In this document: piece by piece, positions 43,775 through 52,130 of the stretch | Layout of the letters: every line of letters starts with the position of its first letter | Position numbering within the stretch: the first letter of the stretch is position 1 | From: Mycolicibacterium phocaicum | Lineage (GTDB): Bacteria; Actinomycetota; Actinomycetes; Mycobacteriales; Mycobacteriaceae | Direction of reading: 5' to 3' | Length of the DNA: 64,000 nucleotides | NCBI RefSeq assembly: GCF_010731115.1 | Contig: NZ_AP022616.1 | Span: 4,836,001 to 4,900,000 of the forward strand | Notes under the pieces: generated by a model | Database searches by the model: none | Told to the model about the DNA's origin: nothing | The model's input: the letters and a program-made list of their open reading frames with translations, nothing else | Translations under genes and position numbers: made by a program

Positions 43775-45340
43775 ATGACTGAACTGTCGGCACCCCGATT
43801 CCTCGATGAACGTGTTGCCCACTGGGCCGCGACCAAGCCAGACGAAGAGGCGATCACCTATCTGGGCCGGACCTGGACGTGGTCGCAGTGGAACGACCGG
43901 GTCCGCCGCCTGGCCGGTGCGCTGGCGGCCTGGGGCGTCAAACGCGGGGACGTCGTGGCGTTCCTGGACAAGAACCACCCGGCCTGCGTGGAGCTGACGC
44001 TGGCCGCGGCGTCGCTGGGCGCCGCCAACGCGATCATCAACTTCCGGCTCGCCGCCGACGAGCTGGACTTCGTGCTGAACGACTGTGGCGCAAAGGTTCT
44101 CATCGTCGGCGCCGAACTGCGGCCGGCGGTCGACGCCATCGCGGACAAGCTGACGGCCGTCGAGCACGTCGTCAGCGTGACGCCCGAGGGCGGGGACGGC
44201 GACGAGTACGAGGTACTCCTGGCCGGTGCGTCCCCGGTGGACCGCTCGCCCGACGTCCAGCCCGACGACGTCAGCATCATCATGTACTCCTCGGGCACGA
44301 CGGGCCGCCCGAAGGGCGTCGCGCTCACGCAGGCCAACATGATCGCGCACACCATCAACGCCTTCGAGGGCTGGACGGCGGAAGCCGGTGACAAGAACCT
44401 GGTGGCGATGCCGCTGTTCCACGTCGGCGGTTCGTCCTACGTGCAGTACGGGTTGCACAACGGCGTGCCGAGCTACATGACGCGCGACGCCGACGGCGCG
44501 TCGCTGGCCGGCGGCATCTTGAACGGTGCCAACCGCACGTTCCTCGTGCCGGCGGTACTGGCCAAGGTGCTCGAGTCCGGTCCGGACGCGGTGAAGTTGT
44601 TCAGCGCGCTGAAGACGTACGCCTACGGCGCCTCGCCGATGCCGCTGCCGCTGCTGCGCCAGGCCCTGGCTGCGTGGCCCGAGACCGAGTTCATCCAGGT
44701 GTACGGCCTGACCGAGGTCTGCGGCGTCGTCAGCCGGCTGATGCCCGAGGACCATCGCGCCGACAACGAGGAGCGACTGGTCAGCGCCGGCGTGCTGATT
44801 CCCCAAGCCGAGGTCCGCGTGGTGAACCCGGAGACCCTGGAAGACGCGCCCGCCGGCGAACAGGGCGAATTGTGGTTCCGCACACCGACATTGATGAAGG
44901 AATACCTGAACCGGCCGGACGCGACCGCCGAGGCCATCACCGCCGACGGCTGGTTCCGCACCGGCGACATCGGCCGCGTCGACGCCGACGGCTACATCTT
45001 CGTCGAGGACCGGCTCAAGGACATGATCATCTCCGGCGGCGAGAACATCTATTCCATCGAGGTGGAGCGCGTGCTCGCCGAACACCCGGCAGTGTCCGAG
45101 GTCGCGATCATCGGTGTGCCCGACGAGAAGTGGGGCGAATCGGTGAAAGCCGTTGTGACGCTTGAGGGGGAGGTGTCGGACGCCGACCTCATCGCGTTCG
45201 CCCGCGAACGCCTGGCCGCCTACAAGTGTCCGAAGACCATCGACTTCGTCGACGACATGCCGCGCAACCCCACCGGCAAGATCCTCAAGAAGGAGCTCCG
45301 CAAGCCATACTGGGAGGGTCGGGACCGCGCCACCGTGTGA
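43775..45340 (+). CDS. Class I adenylate-forming acyl-CoA ligase
   Basis: 521 residues. Motifs are IIMYSSGTTGRPKGVALTQANM (P-loop), MPLFHVGGSSYVQYG, YGASPMPLPLLRQAL, VYGLTEVCGVVSRL, GWFRTGDIGRVDADGYI and the C-terminal catalytic Lys in NPTGKILKKELR. It is similar to mycobacterial FadD-type acyl-CoA ligases. It starts 29 nt after the amidohydrolase and ends 14 nt before menC; the three may be one transcript, although menC has a different pathway. Confidence 0.9.
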   Translation: MTELSAPRFLDERVAHWAATKPDEEAITYLGRTWTWSQWNDRVRRLAGALAAWGVKRGDVVAFLDKNHPACVELTLAAASLGAANAIINFRLAADELDFVLNDCGAKVLIVGAELRPAVDAIADKLTAVEHVVSVTPEGGDGDEYEVLLAGASPVDRSPDVQPDDVSIIMYSSGTTGRPKGVALTQANMIAHTINAFEGWTAEAGDKNLVAMPLFHVGGSSYVQYGLHNGVPSYMTRDADGASLAGGILNGANRTFLVPAVLAKVLESGPDAVKLFSALKTYAYGASPMPLPLLRQALAAWPETEFIQVYGLTEVCGVVSRLMPEDHRADNEERLVSAGVLIPQAEVRVVNPETLEDAPAGEQGELWFRTPTLMKEYLNRPDATAEAITADGWFRTGDIGRVDADGYIFVEDRLKDMIISGGENIYSIEVERVLAEHPAVSEVAIIGVPDEKWGESVKAVVTLEGEVSDADLIAFARERLAAYKCPKTIDFVDDMPRNPTGKILKKELRKPYWEGRDRATV

Positions 45341-45354
45341 GGCACGATAGAGGG

Positions 45355-46338
45355 GTGCCACCCGCTCTGCCTGCGCTCGACGAACTGCTCGAGCGCCTGT
45401 ACGTCGTCTCGCTGCCCATGCGGGTCCGGTTCCGCGGCATCGACGTTCGTGAAGTCACGCTGATCGAAGGACCGTGCGGCTGGGGTGAATTCGGCGCATT
45501 CGTCGAGTACGGCGCGGCCGAGGCAGCGCACTGGCTCGTCTCCGGCATCGAGGCGGCGTACTCGCCGTCGCCCGCGCCGGTGCGCGACAGCATCCCGATC
45601 AACGCCACGGTGCCCGCCGTCGACGCGGCACGGGTGCCCGAGGTGCTGGCCCGGTTCCCAGGCGCCCGCACCGCCAAGGTGAAGGTGGCCGAGCCGGGCC
45701 AGACGCTGGCCGACGACGTGGCCCGCGTCGAAGCCGTCCGTGCCCTGGTGCCGGTGGTGCGGGTGGACGCCAACGGCGGCTGGACCGTAGCGGAAGCGGC
45801 GGCCGCGGCGCGGGCCCTGACGGCCTCGGGTCCCCTCGAATACCTGGAGCAGCCGTGCGCGACGGTGCCGGAACTGGCCGAACTCCGGCGCCTGGTCGAC
45901 GTGCCGGTGGCGGCCGACGAGTCCATCCGCAAGGCCTCCGACCCGCTGCGTGTCGTCCGCGAGCGCGCGGCCGATGTCGCGGTGGTGAAGGTCGCGCCGC
46001 TGGGTGGGGTGGGGCGGTTGTTGGAGGTGGCCCGTCAGATCGACATCCCGGTCGTGGTGTCGAGCGCGCTGGACTCCGCGGTCGGGATGACGCGCGGGCT
46101 CCTGGCCGCCGGGTGTCTGCCGACGCTGCAGCACGCCTGCGGGCTGGGCACCGGCGGGTTGTTCGTGGAAGATGTTGCGGACGTGGCAACTTCGGTCGAC
46201 GGGTTCCTGCCCGTCGGCCCGGTGGCGCCGGACCCGGCGCGATTGGCCGGTCTGGCGGCGGCGCCCGCGCGTCGGGACTGGTGGATCGGGCGTGTCCGGG
46301 AGTGCTATCCGGTGCTGGAAGCTTTGTCCATCAAGTGA
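45355..46338 (+). CDS. menC: o-Succinylbenzoate synthase
   Basis: Enolase-superfamily enzyme that dehydrates SHCHC to o-succinylbenzoate. 327 residues from GTG 45355 (GAGGGGTG context). Catalytic elements are the KxK lysines in TAKVKVAEPG, metal ligands in RVDANGGW, EYLEQPC and ADESIRK, and the second catalytic Lys in VVKVAPLGGVG. ORF extension to 45226 is out of the real start and overlaps the ligase gene. It converges with the methyltransferase by 8 bp. Confidence 0.93.
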   Translation: MPPALPALDELLERLYVVSLPMRVRFRGIDVREVTLIEGPCGWGEFGAFVEYGAAEAAHWLVSGIEAAYSPSPAPVRDSIPINATVPAVDAARVPEVLARFPGARTAKVKVAEPGQTLADDVARVEAVRALVPVVRVDANGGWTVAEAAAAARALTASGPLEYLEQPCATVPELAELRRLVDVPVAADESIRKASDPLRVVRERAADVAVVKVAPLGGVGRLLEVARQIDIPVVVSSALDSAVGMTRGLLAAGCLPTLQHACGLGTGGLFVEDVADVATSVDGFLPVGPVAPDPARLAGLAAAPARRDWWIGRVRECYPVLEALSIK

Positions 46339-47140
46339 ATTCGACGAGCGTGACCGGCGCCCGGAAGCGGGCCAACGCGGACAATCGGTAGGACTGCCGG
46401 GTGGCCCAGGGCACGAGCTTGCCGCGGCCGGCCGGATAGCGCAGTTCGCGCACGGTGCGGACACCGGGGATGGATTGCAAACGCGGGTATTGATCTGCGG
46501 TGAACCAGAACGGCATCGGGGGCACGGTGTAGTGCTCGCTGAGCCGGAAGCCGCGGCGCTGCGAATACGCGCTCAGCAACCGCGGCACACTGTCAAAGAC
46601 CAACTGTCCGTTGGGAAACCGCGCGGCGCATGCGGCGATGAGGTCGAACACGACATCCGCCGTCAGATACTGGAACAGGCCTTCGGCGGTGATCACCACG
46701 CCATCGGAATCGTCGACGGCGTCCATCCAGGAGTGGTCCAGCGCGGACTGCGCGCAGTACCCGAGCCGATCAGGCGTCGGGAGTACCTGCTGCCGGAGCT
46801 CGATGATCGGCGCCAAATCCACTGATAACCAAGTCATTTCGCCGTTGTCCACGCGCCAGAAGCTGGTCTGCAGCCCCTCCGCCAGCGCCACGACGGTCGC
46901 GCGCGGATGGCCGGCCAGATAGTCGCGGGTGACCGCGTCGAACACCAGGGCCCGCAGTGCGGTGGCCTGATGCGTGCGGCCGAAATCCTGGTAGTCGTAA
47001 TCGAGGCGGTCCCGCAGCGCGATCGCCATCGGGTCGTCGATGATGCCGTCGGGGCGGGCGGCCTCGGTGGCGCGTTGGTGCAACGTGAGGAGCGCGGTTT
47101 CGGATACGCCGTCGAGATGGCGGGCGTCGATGACTGGCAT
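46331..47140 (-). CDS. Class I SAM-dependent methyltransferase (leucine carboxyl methyltransferase-like)
   Basis: 269 residues. The pattern of the LCM/TIGR00027-like group is visible: IDDPMAIALRDRLDYDY, RTHQATALRALVFDAVTRDYL, TVVALAEGLQTSFWRVDNG (SAM-binding in place of GxGxG) and GVVITAEGLFQYLT. Substrate unknown. It is the first gene after menC and is divergent from the PPE gene, so it marks the left edge of the segment not found between menC and bpoC in M. tuberculosis. Confidence 0.82.
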   Translation of the reverse strand: MPVIDARHLDGVSETALLTLHQRATEAARPDGIIDDPMAIALRDRLDYDYQDFGRTHQATALRALVFDAVTRDYLAGHPRATVVALAEGLQTSFWRVDNGEMTWLSVDLAPIIELRQQVLPTPDRLGYCAQSALDHSWMDAVDDSDGVVITAEGLFQYLTADVVFDLIAACAARFPNGQLVFDSVPRLLSAYSQRRGFRLSEHYTVPPMPFWFTADQYPRLQSIPGVRTVRELRYPAGRGKLVPWATRQSYRLSALARFRAPVTLVEFT

Positions 47141-47259
47141 GGCGCCACCGTACGTCCACCGATCGGGTGGCTGTCAAAACCGGTCGCGAAAATCACCCGC
47201 CGCGCGGTGCCGCGATAACCGGCTGTCGCATAGGCGATTTCGCCCGGGCCACCGGGCCG

Positions 47260-47287
47260 GGAACTTTCTCGATGCATCCACCGACTA
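47260..47287 (+). promoter_or_regulatory. ECF-type promoter before PPE gene, GGAAC-N17-CGACTA
   Basis: GGAAC at 47260-47264 and CGACTA at 47282-47287 with 17 nt between. The same pair with the same spacing occurs at 48853-48880, and TTTCTCGA after the -35 is nearly shared. A start site near 47294 would give an 80-nt leader to the PPE gene. GGAAC is a common ECF -35 in mycobacteria. SigM is the best candidate because it has been reported to activate NRPS genes in M. tuberculosis; inference. Confidence 0.6.
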
Positions 47288-47374
47288 GCTAGACGTACGG
47301 GTGCCGTGGGGGTATCCAGGGCGGTCGCGCCACGACGGTGCGCGGCCTGCTGTGCCGTGCGAGGAGACCGCGAC

Positions 47375-48844
47375 GTGACTGTGCCGATCTGGATGGCCAT
47401 GCCACCTGAGGTGCATTCGGCGTTGCTGACGGCCGGCCCGGGGCCCGGTTCACTGCTCGCTGCCGCCGCGCAATGGCAACAGCTGAGCCTGCAGTACGGC
47501 CAGGCGGCCGCCGAGCTGTCGACCGTCCTGGCCGACGTGCAGGGGAGCAGTTGGGAGGGGCTGAGCGCGGTCCAGTATGTCGCCGCGCACGTGCCCTACC
47601 TGGCCTGGCTGGAGGAGTCCGCGCTGACGACGGCCGCGACGGCGGCACAGCATGAAACGGTGGCCGCCGCCTACGGCACCGCCGTCGCGACCATGCCGAC
47701 GCTGGTGGAACTGGCCGCCAATCATGTGACGAACGCCGCACTGTTGGCGACAAACTTCTTCGGTATCAACACGATTCCCATCGCGGTCAACGAGGCCGAC
47801 TACGCGCGCATGTGGATACAGGCGGCCGACACCATGATCGTCTACCAAGCGGTCGCCGAGGTGGCCACGGCGGCGGTACCGCCCGCGCAGCCGGCGCCGT
47901 CGATCGTCGCGCCCGGTGGTGAAGCCCGGCAGTCGCTGTCGAACGCGCCCACCTCGCCGGGCCAACCACTGAGCGACCTCTGGCAGTTCCTCTCGCAACT
48001 GGGCACCACCGGCCAGGTCGACCAGCTGCTCGAGAACTTCACGCGCTTCTTCGAGCAATTGGGCTTCAATCCCGCCACGTCCGCGGTGCTGGCCCTGGTG
48101 GCGTTGACGCTCTACGACATGCTCTGGTACCCCTACTACGCCTCCTACCTACTGCCGCTGGCATCGTTCTTCGCGCCGGCACTCAGCGCGCTCGCGGCGC
48201 TGGCGCTGGTGAAATCGCCAGTGCTGCCGGCCGCGGACGCGGCGCCGGTGCCCGCCGAACCCGCTGTGGTCCAGCCTGCGGGAGCTGCGCCGCGCGCCCA
48301 GGGTGTCCCTCTCGTCCCCGGTGTTCAGGTCGGTATGACACCGGCCTCCGGGCTCTCCGCGCCGGCGCCGACCACTCCCGGGGCCGGCGGCGCCGCGCCC
48401 GCAGCCAACCTGGTCTACGCCGTACCCGGGCTGTCGCGACATGGAGCGGGACCAGGGCCGGAATCGGGCAGTGAATCGCCCGATATCAGCACCGACAGCA
48501 TCGATGCCGCAGCCTCCGCTCGTGCCGTCGCCGGCGTCCGTGACCGGGCCAAACGTGTGCGTCGAGCCCGGCGCGGAGCCCGGGGTTATCGCGATGAGCT
48601 TCCTGAGATGAAGGCCGATCTGACTGGCGCCGGCGACAATTCGCCGAGCGCACCCGTCGTCACGGCCGGCGCGCGCGGCGCGGAACCGGTCGGGTTCACC
48701 GGTGCGGTGACCACGGCGAGCACCGCACCGAACGGCATGGTGGAGCGGCTGCCGGCGGGTGCGAGCCCGTCGGCGCCACTGCTTCCGGCCACCTGGCTGT
48801 CCGGCGTGGAGCACGGGCGCAACCAGCAAGAGCACGAATTGTGA
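47375..48844 (+). CDS. PPE family protein (PPE1-like)
   Basis: 489 residues from GTG 47375 with GAGGAG upstream. The conserved N-terminal 180-residue PPE domain has MPPEVHSALLTAGPGPGSLL, the WxG turn in SSWEGLSAVQYVAAHVPYLAWL, and ALLATNFFGINTIPIAVNEADYARMW. The C-terminal half is Ala/Pro-rich and variable, with one hydrophobic segment near residues 235-285. PPE proteins are exported by ESX systems; no PE partner is next to it. In M. tuberculosis PPE1 (Rv0096) starts the isonitrile lipopeptide locus in the same order. An ORF from 47306 adds a non-PPE leader. Confidence 0.9.
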   Translation: MTVPIWMAMPPEVHSALLTAGPGPGSLLAAAAQWQQLSLQYGQAAAELSTVLADVQGSSWEGLSAVQYVAAHVPYLAWLEESALTTAATAAQHETVAAAYGTAVATMPTLVELAANHVTNAALLATNFFGINTIPIAVNEADYARMWIQAADTMIVYQAVAEVATAAVPPAQPAPSIVAPGGEARQSLSNAPTSPGQPLSDLWQFLSQLGTTGQVDQLLENFTRFFEQLGFNPATSAVLALVALTLYDMLWYPYYASYLLPLASFFAPALSALAALALVKSPVLPAADAAPVPAEPAVVQPAGAAPRAQGVPLVPGVQVGMTPASGLSAPAPTTPGAGGAAPAANLVYAVPGLSRHGAGPGPESGSESPDISTDSIDAAASARAVAGVRDRAKRVRRARRGARGYRDELPEMKADLTGAGDNSPSAPVVTAGARGAEPVGFTGAVTTASTAPNGMVERLPAGASPSAPLLPATWLSGVEHGRNQQEHEL

Positions 48845-48852
48845 AGGGGCGC

Positions 48853-48880
48853 GGAACTTTTCTCGAGGTCCCGACGACTA
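48853..48880 (+). promoter_or_regulatory. ECF-type promoter before the oxidase gene, GGAAC-N17-CGACTA
   Basis: GGAAC at 48853-48857 and CGACTA at 48875-48880, 17 nt apart, identical in both elements and spacing to the site at 47260-47287. A start near 48887 gives a leader of about 92 nt to the oxidase gene. It allows the biosynthetic genes to be transcribed apart from the PPE gene while responding to the same sigma factor. Inference from sequence match. Confidence 0.6.
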
Positions 48881-48978
48881 CATCAATTGAAGACAACAAC
48901 TGAACGACTTTCTGCGTTGTGGGGCAACGAATTTCGATGCACACCGGCGTGGTGCAGCAAACTTGGGGAGGCGCGTCG

Positions 48979-49848
48979 ATGACGCTCAATGTGCAGGGAC
49001 GAGGGCTCGGAGCGCAGGTCGTCGGAATCGATCCGAACAATCTGGGCAACATCTCGACCGACGAGCTCCGCGAAATCGTCTACGAGAACAAGCTTGTCGT
49101 CCTCAAGGGAGTCAAGCCGTCGCCCGCGCAGTTCATCGAGCTCGGCCGCATCCTCGGTGAGATCGTCACGTACTACGAGCCCGTGTACCACCACAACGAG
49201 CACCCGGAGATCTTCGTCTCATCCACTGAGGAAGGGCAGGGCGTGCCGCGCACGGGTGCGTTCTGGCACATCGACTACATGTTCATGCCCGAGCCGTTCG
49301 CGTTCTCCATGGTGATGCCGCTGACGGTCCCGGGCGCCGACCGCGGCACGTACTTCATCGACCTCAACAAGGTCTGGGAATCCCTGCCGCCGGCGCAGCA
49401 GGAGCCGGTGCGAGGCACCTTCAGCACGCATGATCCTCGGCGCCACATCAAGATTCGGCCCAGCGATGTGTACAAGCCGATCGGCGAGGTGTGGGACGAG
49501 ATCAACCGTGCCACGCCACCGATCAAGTGGCCCACGGTGATCCGGCACCCACACACCGGCCAGGAGATCCTCTATATCTGCTCCACCGGCACCAGCAAGA
49601 TCGAAGACGGCGACGGCGAGGTCCTGGACCCCGCGGTCCTGCATGAACTCCTCACTGCCACCGGCCAGCTCGACGCCGACTTCGCGTCACCGTTCATCCA
49701 TACGCAGCACTACGAAGTCGGTGACATCATCCTGTGGGACAACCGGGCGCTGATTCACCGGGCCAAACACGGAACCGCGACGGGCACACTGACGACGTAT
49801 CGGCTGACCATGCTCGACGGCCTCGCGACGCCGGGGTACGCGGCATGA
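48979..49848 (+). CDS. Non-haem Fe(II)/2-oxoglutarate oxidase, isonitrile-forming (ScoE/Rv0097-like)
   Basis: 289 residues from ATG 48979 (GGGGAGG upstream; ORF start at 48919 adds 20 non-conserved residues). TauD-fold with iron ligands His97 and Asp99 in FWHIDYM and distal His260 in ALIHRAKHG, and the 2-oxoglutarate Arg275 in TYRLTML. The text is highly similar to Rv0097. ScoE-type enzymes convert an N-carboxymethyl-3-aminoacyl intermediate to the isonitrile by oxidative decarboxylation. Stop overlaps fcoT by 4 bp. Isonitrile function is inferred from family and context. Confidence 0.88.
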   Translation: MTLNVQGRGLGAQVVGIDPNNLGNISTDELREIVYENKLVVLKGVKPSPAQFIELGRILGEIVTYYEPVYHHNEHPEIFVSSTEEGQGVPRTGAFWHIDYMFMPEPFAFSMVMPLTVPGADRGTYFIDLNKVWESLPPAQQEPVRGTFSTHDPRRHIKIRPSDVYKPIGEVWDEINRATPPIKWPTVIRHPHTGQEILYICSTGTSKIEDGDGEVLDPAVLHELLTATGQLDADFASPFIHTQHYEVGDIILWDNRALIHRAKHGTATGTLTTYRLTMLDGLATPGYAA

Positions 49849-50390
49849 GCGCCACCGAACTGACCGCACCCGTCACCGAATGCGTTGACACCGAGCAGAT
49901 TCCGGAAGAACTCCTGGCCCGCGTGCTGGAACCCTACTCCTACAAAGGCTGCCGCTATCTCACGGACGCGACATACCGGGCCAGCGGTGATTCGATGTTC
50001 GCGACGGGAAATTTCAGCATTCCCGAGTCGGTGTACATCCGCAGCACCGGGCATTTCAACGCCGTCGAACTGGTGCTGTGCTTCAACCAGCTCGCTTACT
50101 CGGCGTTCGCGCCGGCGGTCCGCCACGGCGAGATCGACGGGTTCCGGGGCTGGACGCTCGATGACTATTTCGAGAATCAGTTGGCCAGCATGCTGATCCG
50201 GTCCACCGCGTCGCGCTACAAACGGCAGATCGATGCGCGCAGGTTCTCCGCCCGACTGACATGCGAAGGCATCGAAGTCGTCGAGCGAAGCTGGCGGTAC
50301 CTGAAAGTGCCGTGCGCCATCGAGTTCCACGACGACGACGGCGGATCCGCGTCCGGCGAGTTCGAACTCGCGATCCTCAACATTCCGTGA
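49845..50390 (+). CDS. fcoT: FcoT/ScoD-type enzyme (Rv0098-like)
   Basis: 181 residues. Hot-dog-fold protein. PEELLARVLEPYSYKGCRYL, YIRSTGHFNAVELVLCFNQL and RSWRYLKVPCAIEF are almost word for word as I recall Rv0098. Rv0098 was first described as a fatty acyl-CoA thioesterase; in the isonitrile pathway the ScoD-type protein is assigned the addition of glycine to an alpha,beta-unsaturated acyl carrier thioester. ATGA overlap with the oxidase and GTGA overlap with fadD10 indicate one operon. Confidence 0.88.
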   Translation: MSATELTAPVTECVDTEQIPEELLARVLEPYSYKGCRYLTDATYRASGDSMFATGNFSIPESVYIRSTGHFNAVELVLCFNQLAYSAFAPAVRHGEIDGFRGWTLDDYFENQLASMLIRSTASRYKRQIDARRFSARLTCEGIEVVERSWRYLKVPCAIEFHDDDGGSASGEFELAILNIP

Positions 50391-51892
50391 GCACCGTATT
50401 GGGGCGGCTGCTCGCGCAGGCGCAGCAGCACCCGCAGGCAATCGCGTTGCGGCGCTGTGACGGAACCAGCGCCGTCACGTACGGCCGGCTCCCTGCGGTG
50501 GTGCATCGGCTGGCCGGCGAGTTGCACAAGCACGGGGTCGCTCGCGGTGGCCGGGTATTCGTGATGTCCGACAACGGTCCCGAGACCTATGTCGCGGTGC
50601 TGGCATGTGCGCACCTCGGTGCCATCGCGGTGCTGGTGGATCATGGTGTCCCGACCGCGACCGTCGCGCGCTTCGGCGAGATCACCAGCCCCAGTGCGGT
50701 TCTCCTGACGCCGGGCGCGGACCCGACGGCACTGCCGGGCGCTCTGAGCGCGATCCCGGCGATCGTCGTCGACGTCGACGACGACGCGGAGCACAGCGAC
50801 GACGCGCCCGTCGTCGCGCCGGCGGAACTGGGCGCCGACGATCCGCTGGCGATGATCTTCACGAGCGGCACCACCGGTGAGCCGAAAGCCGTACTGCTGG
50901 CCAATCGCACGTTCTTCGCCGTGGCCGACATCCTGGCGCGCGAGAACCTCACCTGGATCAGCTGGGTGGTGGGAGAAGCCACGTACTCGCCGCTGCCGGC
51001 CAGCCACATCGGCGGCCTGTGGTGGATCCTGAACTGCCTGATGCACGGCAGCGAATGTGTCACCGGCGGTGAGAATTCCACGTCGCTGGCGGAGATTCTC
51101 ACCGCGAACCAGATTGCCTCGACGTGTCTGGTGCCCACGCTGCTGACGCGACTGGTGTCGGAGGTCAAGGCGGGCGCCCCGCTGCCGCCGCTGCGGATGA
51201 TCGGCTACGGAGGCTCGCGCGCCATCGCGGCCGACGTGCAATTCGTCGAAGCGGCCGGCGTGCACACGGCTCAGGTCTTCGGCCTGAGCGAAACAGGTTG
51301 TACCGCATTGTGTCTGCCGACGTCAGACGGATCGATCAGCCGGATCGAGGCCGGCGCCGTGGGGCGGCCCTACCCCGGGGTCGAGGTCCGTCTGACCGGC
51401 GGAGACAGCGCTGACTCGGGCACGTTGTGGATCAAGTCACCGGCAAACATGTTGGGGTACTGGAATAATCCCGAGCACACCGGTGAAGTCCTGGTCGACG
51501 GCTGGGTGAACACCGGCGACATCTTCGAGCGCGGTGCCGACGGGTACTTCTACATCAAGGGCCGGTCCGCGGAGATGATCATCTCCGGCGGCGTCAATGT
51601 CGCACCCGACGAGGTGGACCGCATCGCCGAGAGCGTCCCTGGTGTCGGCGCGGCGGCCTGCTTCGAAATCCCCGATGCCGAGTTCGGCGCGTTGATCGGC
51701 CTGGCGGTGATCCCGTCCGGCGAGCTCGACGAAGGCCAGGCCCGCAAGCTCAAGCAGGCCATCGCGGCGCGCTATCGGGCGGAGTCGGAGTCGATGGCCA
51801 GGCCATCGACCATCACGCTGGTGACCGAGATACCGCGGACGCAGTCCGGCAAGGTCATTCGCGCCGCACTGGCAGCGGCGGTTCATGGCTGA
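50387..51892 (+). CDS. fadD10: Acyl-AMP ligase FadD10-like
   Basis: 501 residues from GTG 50387. Adenylation motifs: FTSGTTGEPKAVLLANRTF with the P-loop at residues 159-167, LPASHIGGLWWILN, YGGSRAIAADVQ, VFGLSETGCTAL, NTGDIFERGADGYFYIKGR and Lys489 in TQSGKVIRAAL. FadD10/ScoC loads a fatty acid as acyl-AMP on to the stand-alone carrier protein encoded next, with which it overlaps by 8 bp. Confidence 0.88.
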   Translation: MSTVLGRLLAQAQQHPQAIALRRCDGTSAVTYGRLPAVVHRLAGELHKHGVARGGRVFVMSDNGPETYVAVLACAHLGAIAVLVDHGVPTATVARFGEITSPSAVLLTPGADPTALPGALSAIPAIVVDVDDDAEHSDDAPVVAPAELGADDPLAMIFTSGTTGEPKAVLLANRTFFAVADILARENLTWISWVVGEATYSPLPASHIGGLWWILNCLMHGSECVTGGENSTSLAEILTANQIASTCLVPTLLTRLVSEVKAGAPLPPLRMIGYGGSRAIAADVQFVEAAGVHTAQVFGLSETGCTALCLPTSDGSISRIEAGAVGRPYPGVEVRLTGGDSADSGTLWIKSPANMLGYWNNPEHTGEVLVDGWVNTGDIFERGADGYFYIKGRSAEMIISGGVNVAPDEVDRIAESVPGVGAAACFEIPDAEFGALIGLAVIPSGELDEGQARKLKQAIAARYRAESESMARPSTITLVTEIPRTQSGKVIRAALAAAVHG

Positions 51893-52130
51893 CGGCCTCC
51901 GCGAACGCGTCCTGGCCGCCGTCGCCGACGTGCTCTACATCGACGAATCCGATCTGTTCGACGGCGACGCCACCGATCTGCGCGAACTCGGGTTGGACTC
52001 GGTGCGGTTCGTCCTGCTGATGAAACGCCTCGGCGTGGAACGGGAATCGGACCTGCTGAAACGTCTGGCACAGGAGCTGACGATCGCCGGCTGGGCCCGG
52101 GAGCTGAAGGGTGTCCGTGGCGGTGTCTGA
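51885..52130 (+). CDS. Stand-alone acyl carrier protein (Rv0100/ScoB-like)
   Basis: 81 residues. The phosphopantetheine attachment site is Ser39 in LRELGLDSVRFVLLM. Short four-helix carrier protein with the usual acidic helix II. It overlaps fadD10 by 8 bp and the NRPS by up to 20 bp, so stoichiometric co-translation is likely. It would carry the acyl chain through unsaturation, glycine addition and isonitrile formation before condensation by the NRPS. Confidence 0.88.
   Translation: MADGLRERVLAAVADVLYIDESDLFDGDATDLRELGLDSVRFVLLMKRLGVERESDLLKRLAQELTIAGWARELKGVRGGV

Noticed and set aside
47141..47374. IdeR or Zur box upstream of the isonitrile cluster
   Set aside because: I looked for TTAGGTTAGGCTAACCTAA-like and Zur-like dyads because of the metal link; none is present. 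The region has only the GGAAC-N17-CGACTA signature.
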